A stretch of DNA of 64,000 nt from Dastarcus helophoroides (taxonomy: Eukaryota; Arthropoda; Insecta; Coleoptera; Bothrideridae), in the NCBI GenBank assembly GCA_028583605.1, contig CM053331.1, positions 35,108,783 through 35,172,782 on the forward strand. Reading direction: 5' to 3'. Positions 1-13,700 of this stretch are shown here, piece by piece. The position numbers and the translations under genes are program-made. The stretch's first letter is position 1. Each line of letters opens with the position of its first letter. Under the pieces are notes generated by a model. The model did not search any database, was not told the DNA's origin, and saw nothing but the letters and a program-made list of their open reading frames with translations.

Positions 1-1476
1 TTTTAAAAAAAACGTCTAAACTTCGAAAACTAATCAAAGGCAGTCCTTTGCAAGTAAATTAAATTTAAAAAAGAAAAATGTTCGTAGAAATCTGCAAATT
101 AAAAAAAAAAGGATGTCTTGATAAACGATCGAATTTATCAAAAAACCAAGATTTTAATACGTCCAAATTATTTTAAAACAACAAAATTTAAAATAAATGG
201 TCCAAATTAAATAAAGATCAAAATTTTGTGCCTAGATTTTCAAATAATTCTAAAATAAATGAGAATCCCAACGAGGCAAAACTGTGAAAGGGTTGAAATT
301 TACAAAATAAGTTAAAATTTGGAAAAAAAGAAAATTAAGAAAAAATCTACAATTAAAAATTGGAAATTTTCAAAACATAGAATCGAAATATTCAAGAAAG
401 TCAAGATTGTCAATAAAAATCGAAAAGACCGATTTTCAAATAATCGTCAGTTTCAAAGCTAAATTTCGAGGAAAAGCCGAAATTTTGAAAAATCGCAGAT
501 CTAAAAATAAACATTTCAAGTGCGTGTATGTTATCAAAAGTCGAGACTTTCAAAAAATTCAAATTTTTAAAGAGAATTGAAATGGTTTAAAAATATGCAA
601 TTTAAAACGAGTCAGATTTGCAAAAATGTTAATATTTCGAATTAAAATTTTAAAAAAGATAAACATCTTCAATAACAAGATGAAAATTTCGATGAAAGGT
701 CAACATTTCAAAAATAAGGTCAAAAATGTAAAATAAATCAAAACTTTCCAAACTTTCGAAACTTCGAAAGTCGAATTATTTAAAAAATGTTAAATATTGA
801 AAATAAAATTCTCAAAAAAGTTGAAATTTCGACAAAAAGAAATTCTTAATAAAGACAGAAATTATAAAAAGAAGTTTCCAAAAAATCAAAATATAACAAC
901 AAAAGAGCCAGAATTTGAAAGAAGTTGGTATTTTCAAAAAAAAAAGGCAAAACTACGAAAAAAGACAAAATTTCGAGAAAAACTTGAAATCTTGGTTGTC
1001 GAACGAGAAAATGTCGACATTTTAAAAAAGTGGGTACTTTAAAATGTCGCATTTTAAAAATACCGAGAAAAATTTAAAAAAATGAATCGCCGAAAAAATC
1101 GAATTCTTCAAAAAAAAGTCGGAATTTTCTGATGGATGACAGAAGAATCTTTTAACGCAAACGAAAGCGGGGTTAGTTTTTTTTCCCAGTACCCAAAAAA
1201 TGCCACCAAGGAATAAAATTGCTTCCAAATTTTACCAACTGAATGAATTTTCGAACTTCCCGCCCTTCTTCTTTTTTTTAAATTTAATGTTCAAAAAAAT
1301 AATCGAAATATAAAAAGTTGGTACCATTAAAACTACATTTAAAATTAAAAAATATATTGCGTTATTTTTCAGGCTTCATCAACTTGAAGGAAACCAGTAA
1401 TCCTTCAAAAAATAATTTTGTTTATTTATACAATCGATCAAACTAATCTCTAAAATGTTTTACATTTGATTAAGAA
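1..1476. other. AT-rich non-coding sequence downstream of gene A
   Basis: No gene is supported here. The + strand is A-rich and full of degenerate short words such as AAATTTCGA and GTCGAAATTTTGAG, the same texture seen inside several transposons further along. The short open frames (about 797-1228) consist of Lys, Phe and Asn runs expected by chance from this composition. It is probably decayed transposon interior. Confidence 0.6.
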
Positions 1477-1482
1477 TTTATT
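1477..1482 (-). terminator. Poly(A) signal of cathepsin B-like gene A
   Basis: AATAAA on the minus strand, about 28 nt after the gene A stop codon. It is the only canonical signal this close to the stop and gives a very short 3' UTR, as in gene B. Confidence 0.6.
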
Positions 1483-1509
1483 TAAAAAGTATAAACTAAA
1501 AGTAAGGCG

Positions 1510-1712
1510 TTACTTGGGAATTCCTGCCACTATGGAGTCTTCTATACCGCATTCGTCGTTTCCACGAAGAATTTTGAAAAGCCCATTGTCTCCCCAGTCG
1601 GAGTTCCAAGAATTTGCCACTAACCAATAAGGTGTTCCCGCCTCAACTCCCCATCCTAAGATTCTAATCGCATGTCCCCCAAGGATGCTACCGTGGACAT
1701 GTTGATAGACAC
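1510..1712 (-). CDS. Gene A coding exon 4
   Basis: Terminal exon, from VYQHVHG through the catalytic His and Asn motifs to GIPK and stop TAA. It is separated from exon 3 by a 52-bp intron. Confidence 0.93.
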
Positions 1713-4700
1713 CTAATTAACAACATAATAAGGAACCCCCACAGCGCCATTCATGTATACATACCTGATTTATAATTGACAAAGTCAGAATAGACACTGA
1801 AGGCTCCTTCAACGGGGCCATTGGTCATAATTTCCTTTTGTATCTGCTCTTGTTTGCTGCTCACAGAATAGGATTTTTGACCAAAATGACGATCTTTGTT
1901 GTAAGGGATCGTATATCCTTTCTCGCATTGTTTAACGCACTTTGGGGTATGTCCTTCTCCGCTGCAGGGGGGCCTGGTGCCATTGACGTGGTGTTCGCAA
2001 GGCGCTATTTCGTAAGGTCGACAACCCTAAAAACAAGAAACTAGTAATTAGTAATTACAAAACAATTTTTTACATAAACAAGCTGTAACTAGGTTGGGGC
2101 AACATATACATCCCCATAGTGGCCTCTCATGTAAAGGGGCGTCAGAAAATAGATGATGTTCTTTTTTTGGTTTGCACAAAAAACTTCTAACGAAATCAAT
2201 AATGAAACTGGGAAGTTTGGAAAAAAAATCAAAATTTAGAAAAATCTCGAAACAACCAAATTATTTTTGTGTCATCGAATTTAAAATCTAATCATTTTGA
2301 TGTTTGAAGACAAAAAAAAAAGTTGAAGAAATAATTAAGCTTTGAACAAAACTGAGTTACCGAAATTTTAAGGAAAACGTCGATATTTTGAGTTTAAATT
2401 TAAAGTTTCGAGAAAAGAAAGATCAAAGTGTAAGTTTTGAGAAACCACAGATTTTCCAAAACAGCTTAAATCTCTAAATGCAAATTTTAGAAAAAAAAGT
2501 TTCATGTTTACATTTGTAATTACACTTATAATACATTTATAATTTTGAAAATGAATTTAACGTTTCGAAAAAAACTTCTAATTTCTATAAATAAAATTGT
2601 TTAACATTTGATTTTTCGAAATTTCCACAAAATTTGTCTGCCTTTCTGTCTTTCTATATTCCTGTCTTTTTATATTCCTGTCTTTCCGTCTGCCTGTGTA
2701 TCTTTCTATTTGTCTTTCTGTCTTCCTGTATTTCTGTCTCTCTGTCTCTTGGTCTTTCTGTATTTCTCTCTTTCTGTCTTTCTGTTTTTCTGTCTTTATG
2801 TCTTTCCGACTTTCTGTATGTCTTTCTTTATGTCTTTCTGTTTTTCTGTCATTCAATATTTCTGTCTTTTTGTCTTTCTTTCTCTCTGACTTTCTGTATT
2901 TCTTTCTTTCTGTCTTTCCGTCTTTCTGTCTTTCTATATTGCCTGTCTATCTGTCCAATTGTTTTTCTGTCCACCTGTCTTTTTGTCCTTCTGTCCCTCT
3001 GTCTCTCTTTCTGTATTTTTATCTTGCTGTCTTCCTGTTTTTCAGTCTTTCTGTTTTTCTGTCTTTCTATATTCCTGCCTTTCTGTCTCTCTGACTTTCT
3101 GTATTTCTATCTTTCTGTCTTTCTATTTATCTGTTTTTCTGTTTTTCTGTCTTGCCGTTTGCCTGTCTATCTGTCCAATTGTTTTTCTGTCTATCGGTCT
3201 TTTTGTGTTTCTGTTCCTCTGTCTCTATCTTTCTGTATTATTTTTATCTTGCTGTCTTTCTATATTCCTGCCTTTCTGTCTTTCTATATTCCCGTCTTTC
3301 TGTCTCTCTGACTTTCTGTATTTCTATCTTTCTGTCTTTCTATTTTTCTGCCTTTCCGTTTGCCTGTCTATCTGTCCAATTGTTTTTCTGTCTTTTTGTG
3401 TTTCTGTTCCTCTGTCTCTATCTTTCTGTATTATTTTTATCTTGCTGTCTTCCTATTTTTCTGTCTTTCTATATTCCTGCCTTTCTGTCTTTCTATATTC
3501 CCGTCTTTCTGTCTCTCTGACTTTCTGTATTTCTATCTTTCTGTCTTTCTATTTTTCTGTCTTTCTGTTTTTCTGTCTTTCCGTTTGCCTGTCTATGTGT
3601 CCAATTGTTTTTATGTCTATCTGTCTTTTTGTGTTTCTGTTCCTCTGTCTCTATCTTTCTGTATTATTTTTATCTTGCTGTCTTCCTATTTTTCTGTCTT
3701 TCTATATTCCTGCCTTTCTGTCTTTCTATATTTTCGTCTTTCTGTCTCTCTGACTTTCTGTATTTCTATCTTTCTGTCTTTCCGTTTGCCTGTCTATCTG
3801 TCCAATTCTTTTTCTGTCTACCTGTCTTTTTGTCTTTCCGTCCCTCTGTCTCTATCTTTCTGTCTTTCTGTCTTTCTGTTTTTCTGTCTTTCTGTTTTTC
3901 TGTCTTTCTATATTCCTGCCTTTCTGTCTTTCTATATTCCTGTCTTTTTGGCTCTCTGACTTTCTGTATTTCTTTCTTTTTGTCTTTTTGTTTTTCGGTC
4001 TTTCTGTTTTTCTGTCTTTATGCCTTTATGTCTTGCTGTCTTTCTGTTTGCCTGTCTATCTGTCTTTTTGTCTTTCTGTCCCTCTATCTTTCTGTTTTTC
4101 TCTCTTTCTGTCTTCCTGCTTTTTCTATCTGTTCTTCTATCTTTCTATATTCCTATCTTTCTATATTCCGGTCTTCCTATCTTTCCGGCTGCCTGTCTAT
4201 GTGTCCATTTGTCTTTCTGTCTCTCTGTATTTCTCTCTTTCCATATTTTTGTCTTTCCGTTTTTCTGTCTTTCCGCCTTTCTGTCTTTGTGTCTTTTTGC
4301 CTTTCTGTCTTTATGTCTTCCTGTCTTTCCACCTGCCTGTATTTTTTTCTGTCTGTCTTTCTGTTTTTATATCTTTCCGTCATTCTGTCATTCTATATTT
4401 CTGTAGTTCTGTCTTTCTATCTTTCTGTCTCTCTGCCTCTCTGACTTTCTGTATTTCTTTCTTTCTGTTTTTCTATCTTTCTGTATTTCTGTCCTTCTGT
4501 CTTTATATATTCCTGTCTTCCTGCCTTTCCGTTTGTCTGTCTATCTGTTCAATTGTCTTTCTGTCTTCCGGTCTTTTTGTCTTTCTGCCCCTCTGTCGCT
4601 ATCTTTCTGTATTTCTCTCTTTTCGTCTTCCTGCTTTTCTGTCTTTCTGTTTTTCTGTCTTGCTATATTCCTGTATTTTCCGTCTTTCGGTCTTTCTGCC

Positions 4701-7700
4701 TTTCTGTCTTTCTATATTCCTGTCTATCTGTCCAGTTGTTTTTCTGTCTACCTGTTTTTTTTGTCTTTCTGTCCCTCTGTCTCTATCTTTCTGTATTTTT
4801 CTCTTTCTGACTTCCTGTTTTTCAGTCGTTCTGTTTTTCTATCTTTCTGCATTTTTCTCTTTCTGTCTTCCTGTTTTTCAGTCTTTCCGTTTTTCTGTTC
4901 TTCTGTCTTTCTATATTCCTGTCTTTCTGTCTCTCTGACTTTCTGTATTTCTTTCTTTCTGTCTTTCTGTTTTTCTGTCTTTCCGTTTGCCTGTCTATCT
5001 GTCCAATTATTTTTCTGTCTTTCTGTATTTTTCTCTTTCTGTTTTCCTGTTTTTCAGTCTTTCTGTTTTTCTGTCTTTCTATATTCCTGTCTTTCTATAT
5101 TTCTGTCTTTCTGTCTCTCTGACTTTCTGTATTTCTTTCTTTCTGTTTTTAGTCTTTCTGTATTTCTGTCCTTCTGTCTTTCTATATTCCTGTATTCCTA
5201 TCTTTCTGTTAGCCTGTCTATCTGTTCAATTGTCTTTCTGTCTTCCGGTATTTTTGTCTCTCTGTCCCTCTGTCTCTTTCTTTTTGTATTTCTCTCTTTC
5301 TGGCTTCCTGTTTTTCAGTCTTTCTGTTTTTCTATCTTTCTGTATTTCTCTCTTTCCATCTTCCTGTTTTTCTGTGTTTCTGTCTTTCTGTCTTGCTATA
5401 TTCTGTCCTTCTGTCTTCCATATTCCTGTTATTTTCGTCTTTGTGTCTTTCGGTCTTTCTGCCTTTCTGTCTTTCTATATTCCTGTCTATATGTCCAATT
5501 GTTTTTCTGTCTACCTGTTTTTTTTGTCTTTCTGTCCCTCTGTCTTTATCTTTCTGTATTTTTCTCCTTCTGGCGTCCTGTTTTTCAGTCTTTCTGTATT
5601 TTTGCCTCTTTCTGTCTTCCTATTTTTCAGTCTTTCCGTTTTTCTGTCTTTATATATTCCTGTCTTTCTGTCTTTCTATATTCCTGTCTATCTGCATCTC
5701 TGACTTTCTGTATTTCTATCTTTCTGTCATTCTGTATTTCTGACTTTCTGTTTTCTATCTTTCTGTATTTTTCTCTTTCTGTCTTTCTATATTCCTGTCT
5801 TTCTGTCTCTCTGACTTTCTGTATTTCTTTCTGTTTCTGTTTCTTGTTTTCTCTTTTCTGTCTTTCTGTTTTCTGTCTTTTTATCTGTCTTTCTGTTTTT
5901 CTGTCTATCTTCTGTTTTTCTTGTCTTTCTGTTTTCTCTCTCTCTCTTTCTGTATTTTGTCTTTCTATCTTCTGATTTCTCTTTCTGTCTTCGTGTTTTT
6001 AGTCTTTCTTTGTTTTTTCTGTCTTTCTGTCTTCTATTTCCTGTCTTTCTGTCCTTATTTTTTTTCTTTTTCTGTACTTTCTGTTTTCTGCTTCTTCTGT
6101 CTTCGTCTTTCTGTTTTACTCTTTTCTGTCTTTTGTCTTTCTGCCTTCTGTCTTTCTGCTTATATCTGTTTCTGTCTTTCTGTCTTTATTTCTATTTTTT
6201 GTCTTTCTGTTTTTGTCTGTTCTATCTGTTCTGTCTTTCTGTCCTCTGTCCTTCGTATCTTCTCTGCTTTTTTTTCTTTCTGTATCTTTTATCTTTCTGT
6301 CTATTCTGTTTTCTTCTTTCTTTTCTGTTTGCTTTCTGTTTTCTTCTTCTATTTTGTCTTTTGTTTTATTATTTCTGTCTTCTTCCTTGTGTCTTTCTGT
6401 TTCTGCTTTCTTTATTCTGTCTTTCTATTCTGCATTTGTTTTTCTGTATTTCTGTCTTTCTGTTTTTTGTGTTTCTGTTTTCTGTCTTTCTGTCTCTCTG
6501 TCCTTCCGTCTTTTCTCTTTCTGTATTTTCTCTTCTGCTTCTATTTTCTTTCTGTCTTTCGTATTTTTTTTTCTTTTTCTTTTTCTGTCCTATTCTGTCT
6601 TTCTGTTTTCTTTCTCTGTCTTTCTGTATTTCTCTCTTTCTGTCTTTCTGTATTTCGGTCTTTCTGCTTCTCTGTCTTTTTGTATGTCTGCCTTTCTGTT
6701 ATTCTGTATTTCTGCTTTTCTGTCTTTCTTTCTATCTTTTTATCTTTCTGTATTTTTTCTGTCTTCTGTTTTTTGTTTCTGTCTCTCTGTCTTTCTTGTT
6801 TTCTTTCTCTTTGTCTCTCTGTTTTTTTCCTTTATCTGTTCTTTCTTCTTTCTGTCTACCTGTCTTTTTGTCTTTCTGTCCCTCTCTCTACTATCTTTCT
6901 GTATTTTTCTCTTTATGTCTTCTTGTTTTTTAGTCTTTTTGTTTTTTCTGTCTTCTATATCTCCTGTCTTTCTGTCTTTCTCTCTCTCTGACTTTCTGTA
7001 TTTCCATCATTCTGTTTTTTCGGTCTTTTCTGTTTTTTTTGTCTGTCTGTCTTCTGCCTTCTGTCTTCCATATTTCTGTCTTCCCATATTTCTGTCTTTC
7101 TGTCTTTCTGTTTGCTTGTCTATCTGTCCAATTGCTTATCTGTCCCTCTGTCCCTCTATCTTTCTGTTTTTTTCTCTTTCTGTCTTCTTGTTTTTTTCTG
7201 TCTATCTGTTTTTCTCTCTTTCTGTCTTTCTGTTTTTTCTATCTATCTGTTTTTCTATCTTTCTATTTTCCCGGTTCTTCCTATCTTTCCGGCTGCCCTG
7301 TCTATCTGTCCATTTGTCTTTCTGTATTTCTCTCTTTCTATATTTTTGTCTTTCTGTTTTTCTGTCTTTTTGCCTTTCTGTCTTTATGTTTTTCTGTCTT
7401 TCCGTCTTTTTGTATTTTTTTCTTTCTGCCTTTCTGTTTTTATATCTTTCCGTCATTCTGTCATTCTAGATTTCTGTAGTACTGCCTTTCTATCTCTCTG
7501 TCTCTATGTATTTCTTTCTGTTTTTCTGTACTTCTGTCCTTCTGTCTTTCTAGATTCCTGTCTTCCTGTCTTTCCGTTTGGCTATCTATCTGTTCAATTG
7601 CCTTTCTGCCTTCCTGTCTTTTTGTCTTTATCTTTCTGTATTTTTCTCTTTCTGACTTCCTGTTTTTCAGTATTTCTGTTTTTTTATCTTTCTGTATTTC

Positions 7701-10700
7701 TCTCTTTCCCTCTTCCTCTTCCCTCTTCTCTTCTGCAGAGAAACAGAAAGACAAAAAGACAGAAATACAGAAAAACAGAAAGATAGAAATAGAGAAATAC
7801 AGAAAGACAGAGAAACAGCTCTCTGTTTCTGTCTTTCTGTATTTCTCTCTTTCTGTTTTTCTGTCTTTCTTTCTATTTTTCTGTCTCTCTGTCTTTCTTT
7901 CTTTTGACCTACAGAATCAAGTGTCTCTATTGCATCTGTGAACTCCAATATTCTGATTTATTTCTCAAAATTTCGACTTTAAACCTAAGATTACAATTTT
8001 TAGAAAATATCAGCAACATTTTGAGATAAACATCGAAGTTTGAGAATTTTCAGGTTTTAGGTGAAATTTTGCGACAATTGTTTTAGTCAGTTAAACTTCT
8101 GCTGAAACCTCGACTTTTTTTTTAGACATTTTTGACCTTGATCTTTATAAAAAATATTCGTATTGGACAATTTTGAGAATAAATTTTGTATTTTGAAAAC
8201 AACAACAAATTTGGTGAGAAACTTCAAATTTATAAACAAAAAATTTGAACTGTGATAGAAATTTTTGAAAAAAAAGCGCAAATTTTGAGTAAATCTTCAA
8301 ATTAGTAATATTGTTGCTAATAATTTTTTCCAAATTCGATTGTAATCAAATTTTTGGAATTTTGAAAGTCTTTTTAATCTTAGCATTTATATTATTTTAA
8401 TGAATATTATTTTTAACTTAAAATTTCGACCATTTTCTCGAAATGTTGTCTTAAGATAATTTATTTGTTATTAAGCTTGGAATTTACTATATTTCTAGTC
8501 TTAAAGTCTCCTTGGGTCGTTTGGCTTCTTAAAGCCCTTTTTTACTTGGACCAACTTTCTTTTATCTCAAAGTACAAAAACTAATAACTTTAAATTTTTA
8601 AATTCGAAAATTTAGTTCTTTTACAAATTTTGATTTTGTTCCTGAAACTTCATTTTAAGTTAAAAATTTTCATTTTCTTCTAAATTTTAACTGTAGAATA
8701 AAAATGTTTTAACATTTTCGAAATTTAGGTTTTTTTTGAATTTCCGAGATAAAATTTTTGACAAAAACAGTTGACATTTTGAATTTAAAATTTCGACTTT
8801 ATATAATGAACCTTCAATCGGAAAATGTTGCATTAAGATGCAAAATGTTCGTTTATAATTACAAAATTTTAAATCTAAACACAAATTTTTGAGTCTAGAC
8901 CAAAAATAGAGAGAAATTTCAAGTCTATACTCAAATTTTTGACTGATATCGTAATTTTAACTTTTTTGTTTCCAATGAAAACTGGAAATTTTGAGAAAAA
9001 ATCTATTTTATAAAAATACAACTTTACGAGTTTCACTCGAATTTTGAAAGATTTTTAGTGTTTGAGATTTTAGACGTTTTGGTTGAAAATTCAAAATTTC
9101 TAGAACAGTTGAATATTTGCCATTTAAATACATAAGGAAAAAAAAAAACATTTTTAAATTTTCATTTAAAAATATCAAAATTTAGAATTTTTTGGTATCT
9201 TACTTTTGCAATTTAGACATCTTCTGTTCAAAAAAAATAATCTAATTTAAAAGTAGACTTCTTGAGAAAATAAAGGTTTAAAAAAAGAAATGTCTTCTCT
9301 AAATTTCGCTAAAAATTTCTGAAAGTCGAAATTTAAATAAAATTTTTGTTTAAGTTTAAAGTGAATTTTTTAAAAAATGAGAATGTATTGACAAATTCTT
9401 AATAATTAATTCTCCGTCTGGTTTCATAGCAAAAAAGTCGGTATTATAAATATTCGAAAAAACAAAAAATTAAAGAACCTTCCAGTTTTTATCTGCATGT
9501 TTACACATTTTTTTAACACAGAAGTCAAATATTCAAAAATTTCCTTAATTTCGACCTCTGTGGGAGTTCTCTTTAAAAAATTAGGATTTTTCTGTGAAGA
9601 AATATTTTTTAAAAGAAATTTCCAATTTTCTCCGGAAGTTTCCTTTAAATTCAAGTTTTTTCAAAATATTACCGAGAAATTTCGACTTTTTTACAAAAAA
9701 ATGTTTATAGAAATTTCAATTTTTTCCTTAAAAAGTTTGGTATAAAAGTGTGAAAGAAATTACTTTTCTCAATATTTCGTTTTTCATTTTTTTGTCGATA
9801 ATTTTTTTAAATAGCAATTTACACATCTTTCTACTTTCAACAAAAATATGATTTTTCTTTCCATTTTTTTAAAGAAATTTAATTTTTTTCTCGGAGCGTG
9901 ATCACTCAACGCTCGAAGCTACATCACAAAAATTTGATTTTATTAAATTTCGACTTTAAACAAAAAGGTATTTTTTCAAAATTTCGATTTTTATACGAAA
10001 ATTCGATTTTTATTTTCACATTTAAAAAAATGTCTATTTTTGCAAAGCTACATCGCACAAATGGAAACTTTTTTTAAATTTCAACTTGACGAAATTTCAA
10101 TATTTCTATAAAAGAGTGTATGGAAAAGTTCGATGTTTTTCTTCATTTTTAAAAAGATTTTTGATTATTTTACGACTTTCAACTTTCTAATCTTTTAATG
10201 TTTCTAAAAAAACCTATGAAGAAATTTAATTTTTCTGTATGTTTTTTAAAGAAATTTCAAGTTTTTCTAGGGAAGGCACATTTGGAAAAAGACTTTTGTG
10301 GAATTTTGGAGCTATTCCCAAAATTTCAACTTGTCGAACTTTCAATATTTCTATACAAAAATGTATGGAAAAGTTCGATGTTTTTCTTCATTTTTTAAAG
10401 AGATTTGGAGCTTTTATGTAAAAGCTGAAACATTTGGAAAAAATTAAAGAATTTTTGAGCATTTTACGTTTTTTCAACTTTCTGATCTTTCAACATTTCT
10501 AAAAAGTCGATGAAAAAACTTAATTTCTCTCTTCATTTTTTAAGAAATTTTAAGTCTTTCTATCGAAGGCTTTTGAAAAAAAAGTTTTGTAGAATTCTTG
10601 AGCTTTTTTTGAAATTTTAACTTGTCGAACTTTCAATATTTCTGTAAAAAGAATGTATGGAAAAATTTGATTTTTCTCTTTATTTAAAAAAAAAGATTTG

Positions 10701-13700
10701 GAGCCATTGTGTAGAAGCTACAACATTTGGAAGAAATTAAAGAATTTTTGAGCATTTTATGACTCAACTTTCTGATTTTTTAATATTTCTAAGAAAATCT
10801 ATGAAGAAATTTGATTTTTCTCTTCATTTTTTAAAAAAATTTCAAGTTCTTCTAAGAAAGGCATATTTGGAAAAACAGTTTTATGGAATTCTTGAGCTTT
10901 TTTCGAAATTTCAACTTGTCGAGATTTCAATATGTTTGTAAAAGGAATGTAAGGAAAAATTTGATTTTTCTCTTCATTTTTTAAAGAGATTTGGAGACTT
11001 TGTATAGAAGCTACAACATTTAGAAAGAATTAAAGCATTTTTGAGCATTTTACGACTTTTCACATTTCTGATCTTTTAATACTTCTAAAAACATCGATGG
11101 AAAAAATTAGTTATTCTCTTCATTTTAAAAGAAATTTCAAGTTTTTCTAAGGAAGGCACATTTGGAAAAAAGTTTTATTGAATTCTTGAGCTTTTTTCGA
11201 ATTTTCAACTTTCGAACTTGCAATATTTCTGTAAAAAAAATGATTGAAAAATTCGATTTTTGTTTTCATTTTTTAAAGAGTTTTAAAACCTTTGTGTAGA
11301 AGCTACAACATTTGGAAAAAATTAAAGAATTTTTGAGCATTGTACGATTTTCATCTTTTTGATCTTTTAATATTTCTAGAAAAATCGATGGAAAATTTAA
11401 TTTTTTCTCTTTATTTTTTAAAGAAATTTCAGATTTTTCTTAGGAAGGCACATTTGGAAAAAGAGTTTTATGGAATTCTAGAGCTTTTTTCAAAATTTCA
11501 ACTTGTCGAAGAGAATGTATGGATAAATTCGATTTTTCTCTTTATTTCTTAAAGAGATTTGGAACCTTGATCTAAAAGCTACAACATTTGGAAAAAATTA
11601 AAGAACTTTTGAGCATTTTACGACTTTCAGCTTCCTGAACTTTTAATATTTCTATAAAAAGAATATGTAGAGATTTCGAATTTTTTCTTAAAATTTTAAC
11701 TTTTCCCAAAAAGTGTTTAAATGTATTTGGTTTTTTTCTGAAAATTGTAATTTATATCTTTCTTTGATATTTATTTTCTTTAGCAAATATTGGGTTTGTA
11801 GAACTTTCAAATTTTTCTCAAATTTTCGACTGTGTTTTTGGAAAGAAATTTTTGAAATTTCCATTTATTTCCAAAAATTTCTAATATGATGTAGCTGTAT
11901 ATATCCAATGCGATTTAAGCCATGAATTATCTGCATTTACAGTATATCCAACCTACAACGTTAAATCTAAGCCAGAATAAATTATAAGTCGATCTCATAA
12001 TAGTTCACTTAAAATCGAAACTATTGAACCCAATTTGGATTGAAATTTGGAAAAATTGTTGTTGGCTCTTTTATTAACTAGATATGCATAATCAAAGCTT
12101 TTCGGTTTTTACTAACTTGATTTGATCCATAAGTTCCTCCTGAAACGATTCCTTTCCTGACCCAGTAAGACCATGCAGCCCCAGGAAAACCACCGTTGCA
12201 ACCCATACCACAACTGTAGCAACAGGAGACCAGATCGTCAGCTGAAAATCTGAAATTCACCGTACCGTTGGAATGGATGCAGACCCTATCGGACATGGCT
12301 TCAACGGCACCAAAGGCCTGAAAAAAATGACAGTAAATCGTTTAGGTGTTGCCCCAAGAGCTTTTCGACCAGATGAGCATCAAGAAGCCCCAAGTTGTAC
12401 AAAAATGGTATAAACTTTAATCAAATCTACTAAAATTATTACCAAATTTAATTTATTCATTTAAGTAATTTTAACGATACGAAAATTTTTGACAACCAAA
12501 GAAAAAACAAATTCTTCTCAACAAAAGTTTGACGACTAAAGAAAAAAAAGTCGAGGCGTCTTTAACTCAATATTTCATTCATGTAGTCGTTTCGTTGCAA
12601 ATATTTGTAAATAAAATCATACTCTTGAGGCCATAATTAATTGTAACGACTAAAAAGGGTATGTATGCCATGAAAAAGTGGAAAAAATTCGCCTAAAGGA
12701 CAAAAATTTTACCAAACTTTTCTACTAAATAAATTGCTCTACTAAATCTTCTACTTGACAGCTAAAATTCTACTAAAAGTAATAGAAATTTTATTAATCT
12801 AACAATGCTGCTTCCAAAGGCGGTTCTGCGGTTATTTTTTACAGGCAATGTTGCCAGTTTAGGGATTTTGCTTTTAAATTTAAAGAAAAATAAAATGATT
12901 CAAATTTTTTAGAAGAAAAATAGTTTTAGGGGTATTTCTAAGGGAATAAACTTTCAGGCTATACATTTATCGTTATCATTGGTTGTTTTGGGATCTTTTT
13001 AGAGACTAGACCTAGAGTGGTAGTAAAATAAGTAGAGGTGCCGTTTTTTTAATCATTTAGATTGGTTCCGAATTTAGGTATTTTTGAAAGCATTGTAATT
13101 TGACTTTGATGAGATGTTTGGAAGGAATTGGCCACCCCGGATTCTAAATAGTAATAAAAAATTATTGTGCAAAGTTATAAAGCTATTTTGTAGGCATCGT
13201 GCTGCTGGGAAAACGGCAAGGATTACATGAGTGTTAATCAATGGTCCTTGGTTATCTTCAAAAATTGAAATACAAATCATGTCCCCTGAAACCAAGAAAG
13301 ATTAAAAAACACAACAAAGGTTGCTGTAACGCGTTTCAATAGCCAAGCTATCATCGAGTATCTCTCTGAAGATGAGAGATTGGCTATCGAATCGCGTTAG
13401 AGCAACCTTTGTTGTGTTTTTTAATCTTTCTTGGTTTCAGGGGACAAAATTTGCATTTCAATCAATGGAAGCAGAAAAATATTACATTTTTTGAAAACCA
13501 CTTTAATTTTTTCATGGCTAGATTGATGAACCCTTTAAGATATGCAGTTAGGGGGGAGGGCATAGATGGGCAATGCTCACCCTACAAAAATCGAATTATA
13601 CATCATTGATATATGTAATTAGATGCTCATCTTATAGAACTCACTGCCCACCCTAGAAATATCGATGCATATTCTTTGCACCCTTTAGGATAAAATCGTA

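Noticed and set aside
1510..2026. Idea that exons 3-4 at 1.5-2.0 kb belong to a separate truncated gene.
   Set aside because: Phases, missing exons and the order match gene B exactly, and no other exons 1-2 or start lie between; one gene with a 10-kb intron is simpler, though only a transcript would prove it.
2578..7948. Many long open frames (up to 480 aa) of Phe-Leu-Ser-Val-Cys on + and of Lys-Arg-Glu-Thr on -.
   Set aside because: They overlap in all frames and are translations of the TTTCTGTC array, which lacks stop codons by composition. No domain, intron or codon bias supports them.
10456..11690. Evenly spaced repeats considered as a CRISPR-like array.
   Set aside because: The repeats are 292-bp satellite monomers without constant short repeats and variable spacers, and the DNA is eukaryotic.
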